Below, in pieces: positions 6,395 through 11,790 of a stretch of DNA of 11,790 bases (the first letter of the stretch is position 1; each line of letters begins with the position of its first letter). The notes under the pieces were generated by a model that was not told where the DNA came from, searched no databases, and was given only the letters and a program-made list of their open reading frames with translations. The position numbers were made by a program, and so were the translations under genes. Origin of the DNA: an uncultured Megamonas sp. (GTDB lineage: Bacteria > Bacillota > Negativicutes > Selenomonadales > Selenomonadaceae); the NCBI GenBank assembly GCA_900554895.1, contig USIX01000062.1, forward strand, positions 1-11,790, read 5' to 3'.

Positions 6395-8269
6395 ATGAAA
6401 AAACGTAATTTGAAAAAAATGATTTTGTCGGCAATCACGGCAACCGTCATCAGTTGTTCCCTGCCATTTACCGCTTTTGCCGCCGTTCAGGTAAATCCGA
6501 TTGAAAATATATCCGCCGATTTCATCAAAGGAGCGGATGTTTCCATCATGCCGGAACTTGAAAAAAACGGTACTATATTTTACGATAACGGTGTAGCGCA
6601 GGACGGACTTACGATACTAAAAAACCACTGCGTAAACTGGATACGCGTGCGCATCTGGAACAATCCGTACTATGTCGGTCCTGAAGGTGTCGGCGCAGGC
6701 AATACGGACGAAGCAAAAGCCATTGAAATGGCAAAGCGCGCCAAAGCTCTCGGCATGAAAGTTCTCGTCGATTTCCATTACAGCGATTTCTGGGTGGACC
6801 CTGGTCAGCAGAAAAAACCGGACGCATGGAAAAATGACAGCGGCGACAAACTAGTACAGGATGTTTACGACTATACGGCAAAAGTAATGCAGAACTTCAA
6901 TGCCCAGGGAGTTACACCGGATATGGTGCAAATCGGCAACGAACTTAATAACGGTATGCTCTGGCCGGACGCCCAGCTCACAGCCGACAATAAAAACGGC
7001 TATACTATGCTTGCCAAACTCCTCAATGCCGGACTGAAAGCCGTTCACGACAACGATAAAAACGGACAGGTCAAAACCATGATACATCTTGCCGGTACCG
7101 ATGTGTGGACTTATCATAATTTCTTCGATAAATTAATCATGGAAAACAAAGTCAACGATTTCGACATCATCGGCCTGTCCTTCTATCCGTTCTGGCACGG
7201 CACCATGGATGACCTCAAAAACACCATGAACGATATAAGTGCCCGCTACGATAAAGATGTTATTGCCGTAGAAACGGCTTACGGCTACACGCTCAATGAC
7301 GCCGACTCCGAAAAGAACAATTTCGGTGCAACGGAAGAAAAAGTAGGCGGCTACAAAGCTACCGTACAGGGTCAGGCAACGGCTCTACGCGACGTTATGG
7401 CTACCGTATCCAGCGTGAACGACAACCGCGGTCTCGGTATATTCTACTGGGCACCGGACTGGGTGCCTAATCCGAAAGTCGGCTGGAAAAATCCAGACGG
7501 CGGCAACGGCTGGGATAACCAGACACTGTTCGATACGAAAGGCAACGCTCTTGACTCCATAGACACATTCAACCTCGTATCCGACCCGAACAATCCGTAT
7601 GTAGAACCGACTGTCGTTTCCGTAAATCCTGTAACAGTTGAAGGAGCCGGTATTTACTCCAATATCAAAATGCCGGAAACGGTAGGCGTTGTATACTCCA
7701 ACGATGCAGTAAAAAATACGTCAGTTACCTGGGACAATCCTTCGCCGATGTATACTAAAGCCGGCAATTATACCGTAACGGGAACAATCGCAGGAATTAG
7801 CGAAAAAGCCGTTGCCAATATCGAAGTCCAAAATAAGATGAACCTCGTCATCAACAGCAATTTCGAAAATGAAAAACTGGACGGCTGGACGATTACAGGC
7901 GATACTTCTTCCGTAAACCTCACCTGGAACCAGGGCGACACCCGCGATAAAGTGGCTCTTCACTACTGGGGCAACAGTGCCTTCAACGTTACTATCTCTC
8001 AGAAATTCACCGGCCTTGCCGACGGCAAGTACACGCTTTCGTGCTGGACTCAGGGCAAAGGCACGGCTTCCAATTATAAATTGTTTGCCAATATTAACGG
8101 CACGCAGCAGACTGCCGATATCAAAGATGACGGCTGGAGCAGATGGCACCAGACCGTTATCCGCGATATCGAAGTCAAAAACGGTGAAGCCGAAATCGGC
8201 TTTATCTTAAACGGGACACCTGATACATGGGGTTCCATAGACGATGTAGAATTTTATCGTCAACAATAA
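6395..8269 (+). CDS. Secreted GH53 endo-beta-1,4-galactanase with Big_4 and CBM61
   Basis: A 624-residue endo-beta-1,4-galactanase (arabinogalactan endo-hydrolase) that cuts galactan side chains of pectin. The signal peptide is MKKRNLKK plus a hydrophobic core to AFAA (about 29/30). VISC at 18-21 also resembles a lipobox, so a lipoprotein is possible. The GH53 barrel spans about 43-394: FIKGADVS (43-50), WIRVRIWNNP, VLVDFHYSDFW, acid/base E183 in QIGNELNNG, nucleophile E293 in AVETAYGYT, and GIFYWAPDWVP near the end. A bacterial Ig-like Big_4 domain follows (about 407-480). A C-terminal CBM61 (about 482-623) has HYWG (523-526) and WGSIDDVEF; CBM61 binds beta-1,4-galactan. The start is the ATG at 6395, behind GAAAGG and a proper signal peptide. 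An in-frame TTG at 6323 lies inside the inverted repeat and is rejected. It is the last gene before the terminator at 8310. Confidence 0.95.
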   Translation: MKKRNLKKMILSAITATVISCSLPFTAFAAVQVNPIENISADFIKGADVSIMPELEKNGTIFYDNGVAQDGLTILKNHCVNWIRVRIWNNPYYVGPEGVGAGNTDEAKAIEMAKRAKALGMKVLVDFHYSDFWVDPGQQKKPDAWKNDSGDKLVQDVYDYTAKVMQNFNAQGVTPDMVQIGNELNNGMLWPDAQLTADNKNGYTMLAKLLNAGLKAVHDNDKNGQVKTMIHLAGTDVWTYHNFFDKLIMENKVNDFDIIGLSFYPFWHGTMDDLKNTMNDISARYDKDVIAVETAYGYTLNDADSEKNNFGATEEKVGGYKATVQGQATALRDVMATVSSVNDNRGLGIFYWAPDWVPNPKVGWKNPDGGNGWDNQTLFDTKGNALDSIDTFNLVSDPNNPYVEPTVVSVNPVTVEGAGIYSNIKMPETVGVVYSNDAVKNTSVTWDNPSPMYTKAGNYTVTGTIAGISEKAVANIEVQNKMNLVINSNFENEKLDGWTITGDTSSVNLTWNQGDTRDKVALHYWGNSAFNVTISQKFTGLADGKYTLSCWTQGKGTASNYKLFANINGTQQTADIKDDGWSRWHQTVIRDIEVKNGEAEIGFILNGTPDTWGSIDDVEFYRQQ

Positions 8270-8309
8270 TAAAGCCTTCTAAAAAAAATAAAATAAATCC
8301 TAAATTTTC

Positions 8310-8345
8310 AGCGGTTTTCTCATAAAAAGAAACCGCTCTTTTTTT
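8310..8345 (+). terminator. Rho-independent terminator after the galactanase gene
   Basis: AGCGGTTT (8310-8317) pairs with AAACCGCT (8330-8337) around a 12-base loop, followed by seven T residues (8339-8345). It lies 40 bases after the GH53 stop codon and should end the symporter-GH35-porin-GH53 transcript, making the downstream lacZ-type gene a separate unit. Confidence 0.88.
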
Positions 8346-8385
8346 CTTTAGTTCAAAATACTATATTTTTTAATTCATTCTGTAG

Positions 8386-8424
8386 TATAATCTTATACAC
8401 TTTTCTGTTTTTTCCATGTATAAT
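8386..8424 (+). promoter_or_regulatory. Candidate promoter region for the GH2 gene
   Basis: Two perfect TATAAT words occur at 8386-8391 and 8419-8424, between the terminator and the GH2 gene. Neither has a good TTGACA at 16-18 bases. TACAC plus TTTTCTGT (8396-8408) between them repeats the block at 965-979 upstream of the operon. The second box would give a start site about 35 bases before the ATG. The rest of 8346-8467 is AT-rich, with a strong TTTAGGAGGT ribosome binding site at about 8452-8461. Confidence 0.45.
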
Positions 8425-8467
8425 TTAAATATAGTTAGAAAAATTCATTTATTTAGGAGGTTTTTAA

Positions 8468-11473
<3,006 letters not shown>

Positions 11474-11483
11474 GATTAACGCA

Positions 11484-11519
11484 AAAAAACGGTTAAGATT
11501 TATTTCTTAACCGTTTTTT
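11484..11519. terminator. Bidirectional terminator between convergent genes
   Basis: A perfect 15-bp stem (11484-11498 with 11505-11519) carries AAAAAACGGTTAAGA on one arm around a 6-base loop. The A-run on the left and T-run on the right make it work on both strands. It starts 11 bases after the GH2 stop codon. On the minus strand the last codons of the EamA-family gene, including its stop (11509-11507), lie inside the stem. Confidence 0.93.
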
Positions 11520-11790
11520 CTTTGTACATTGAATTTTACCATCAGCTGTGCAGAATGTGTTGTTATGTACACACCGGAAATTATAATTACGGCACTGATT
11601 ATCTTCTGCCACGTTATTGCTTCGCCTAAAGTAAAATACGCCGATATTATTCCGACAATCGGCAGCAGATTTAAGAATATTGCCGCATAACTTGCACCGA
11701 CAAATTTCGTTCCCATATTCCAGAACATCATGGCGGCAACACCGCCGCCCCAAATCATATATAAAAATGCACATGCAGCAAGTGGCGATA
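11507..11790 (-). CDS. EamA/DMT-superfamily transporter, C-terminal part (runs off the right edge)
   Basis: The minus-strand frame is open from the window edge to the stop at 11509-11507, giving about 93 visible residues. The N-terminal part lies outside the window. The sequence matches the last four helices of an EamA (DUF6) drug/metabolite transporter. It has an MIWGGGVAAMMFWNMGTKF helix pair, the VGASYAAIFLNLLPI motif, the hallmark LGEAIT, and a final helix VIIISGVYIT followed by a short basic tail. In-frame codons continue upstream of the Met at 11758, so that Met is internal and not the start. It is convergent to lacZ and probably unrelated to galactan use. The exported substrate cannot be inferred. 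Confidence 0.88.
   Translation of the reverse strand, partial: SPLAACAFLYMIWGGGVAAMMFWNMGTKFVGASYAAIFLNLLPIVGIISAYFTLGEAITWQKIISAVIIISGVYITTHSAQLMVKFNVQRKNG

Noticed and set aside
11493..11774. Alternative minus-strand frame over the EamA region
   Set aside because: The other frame gives clear EamA helices and LGEAIT and stays open to the window edge. This one is Cys/Arg-rich with no hydrophobic segments.

Overview
The window reads as a carbohydrate-utilisation locus from a diderm Firmicute (class Negativicutes, probably Selenomonadales). The main reason is the gene at 4883-6304: a signal peptide, one SLH domain, a short helical segment and then a beta-barrel ending in Phe. This is the OmpM/SLH-porin architecture by which Negativicutes tether their outer membrane to peptidoglycan. 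Moderately low GC coding DNA, very AT-rich intergenic DNA and strong AGGAGG-type ribosome binding sites fit. I cannot name the genus.

Layout. 1-118 holds two hairpins and no gene. 119-919 (minus) is an AraC-family regulator. It is divergent from a four-gene plus-strand set: a LacY/CscB-type sugar:H+ symporter (1218-2501), a GH35 beta-galactosidase starting at TTG (2523-4856), an SLH porin (4883-6304) and a secreted GH53 endo-beta-1,4-galactanase with Big_4 and CBM61 modules (6395-8269). The first three are 21 and 26 bases apart. The galactanase follows a 90-base gap containing a 9-bp inverted repeat. A rho-independent terminator at 8310-8345 closes the set. A cytoplasmic GH2 LacZ-type beta-galactosidase (8468-11473) follows with its own upstream region. 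A 15-bp-stem terminator at 11484-11519 separates it from a convergent EamA/DMT-family transporter that runs off the right edge.

How the parts fit (inference from families and order). GH53 with CBM61 binds and cuts beta-1,4-galactan outside the cell or in the periplasm. The SLH porin would admit galacto-oligosaccharides through the outer membrane. The LacY-like symporter would carry galactobiose-sized products into the cytoplasm, where GH35 and GH2 release galactose. The AraC protein is the likely substrate-responsive activator. This does the job of a Bacteroidetes Sus-type PUL with no SusC/SusD pair: an SLH porin and a proton symporter stand in.

The most notable sequence-level points are four. 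The symporter's binding-site residues are a mix of LacY and CscB. The inverted-repeat half-site TTCTTTTGA recurs before the symporter and before the galactanase. A TACAC/TTTTCTGT block recurs upstream of both the operon and lacZ. The galactanase signal peptide has an ambiguous lipobox. I found no mobile element, CRISPR array, tRNA or rRNA.
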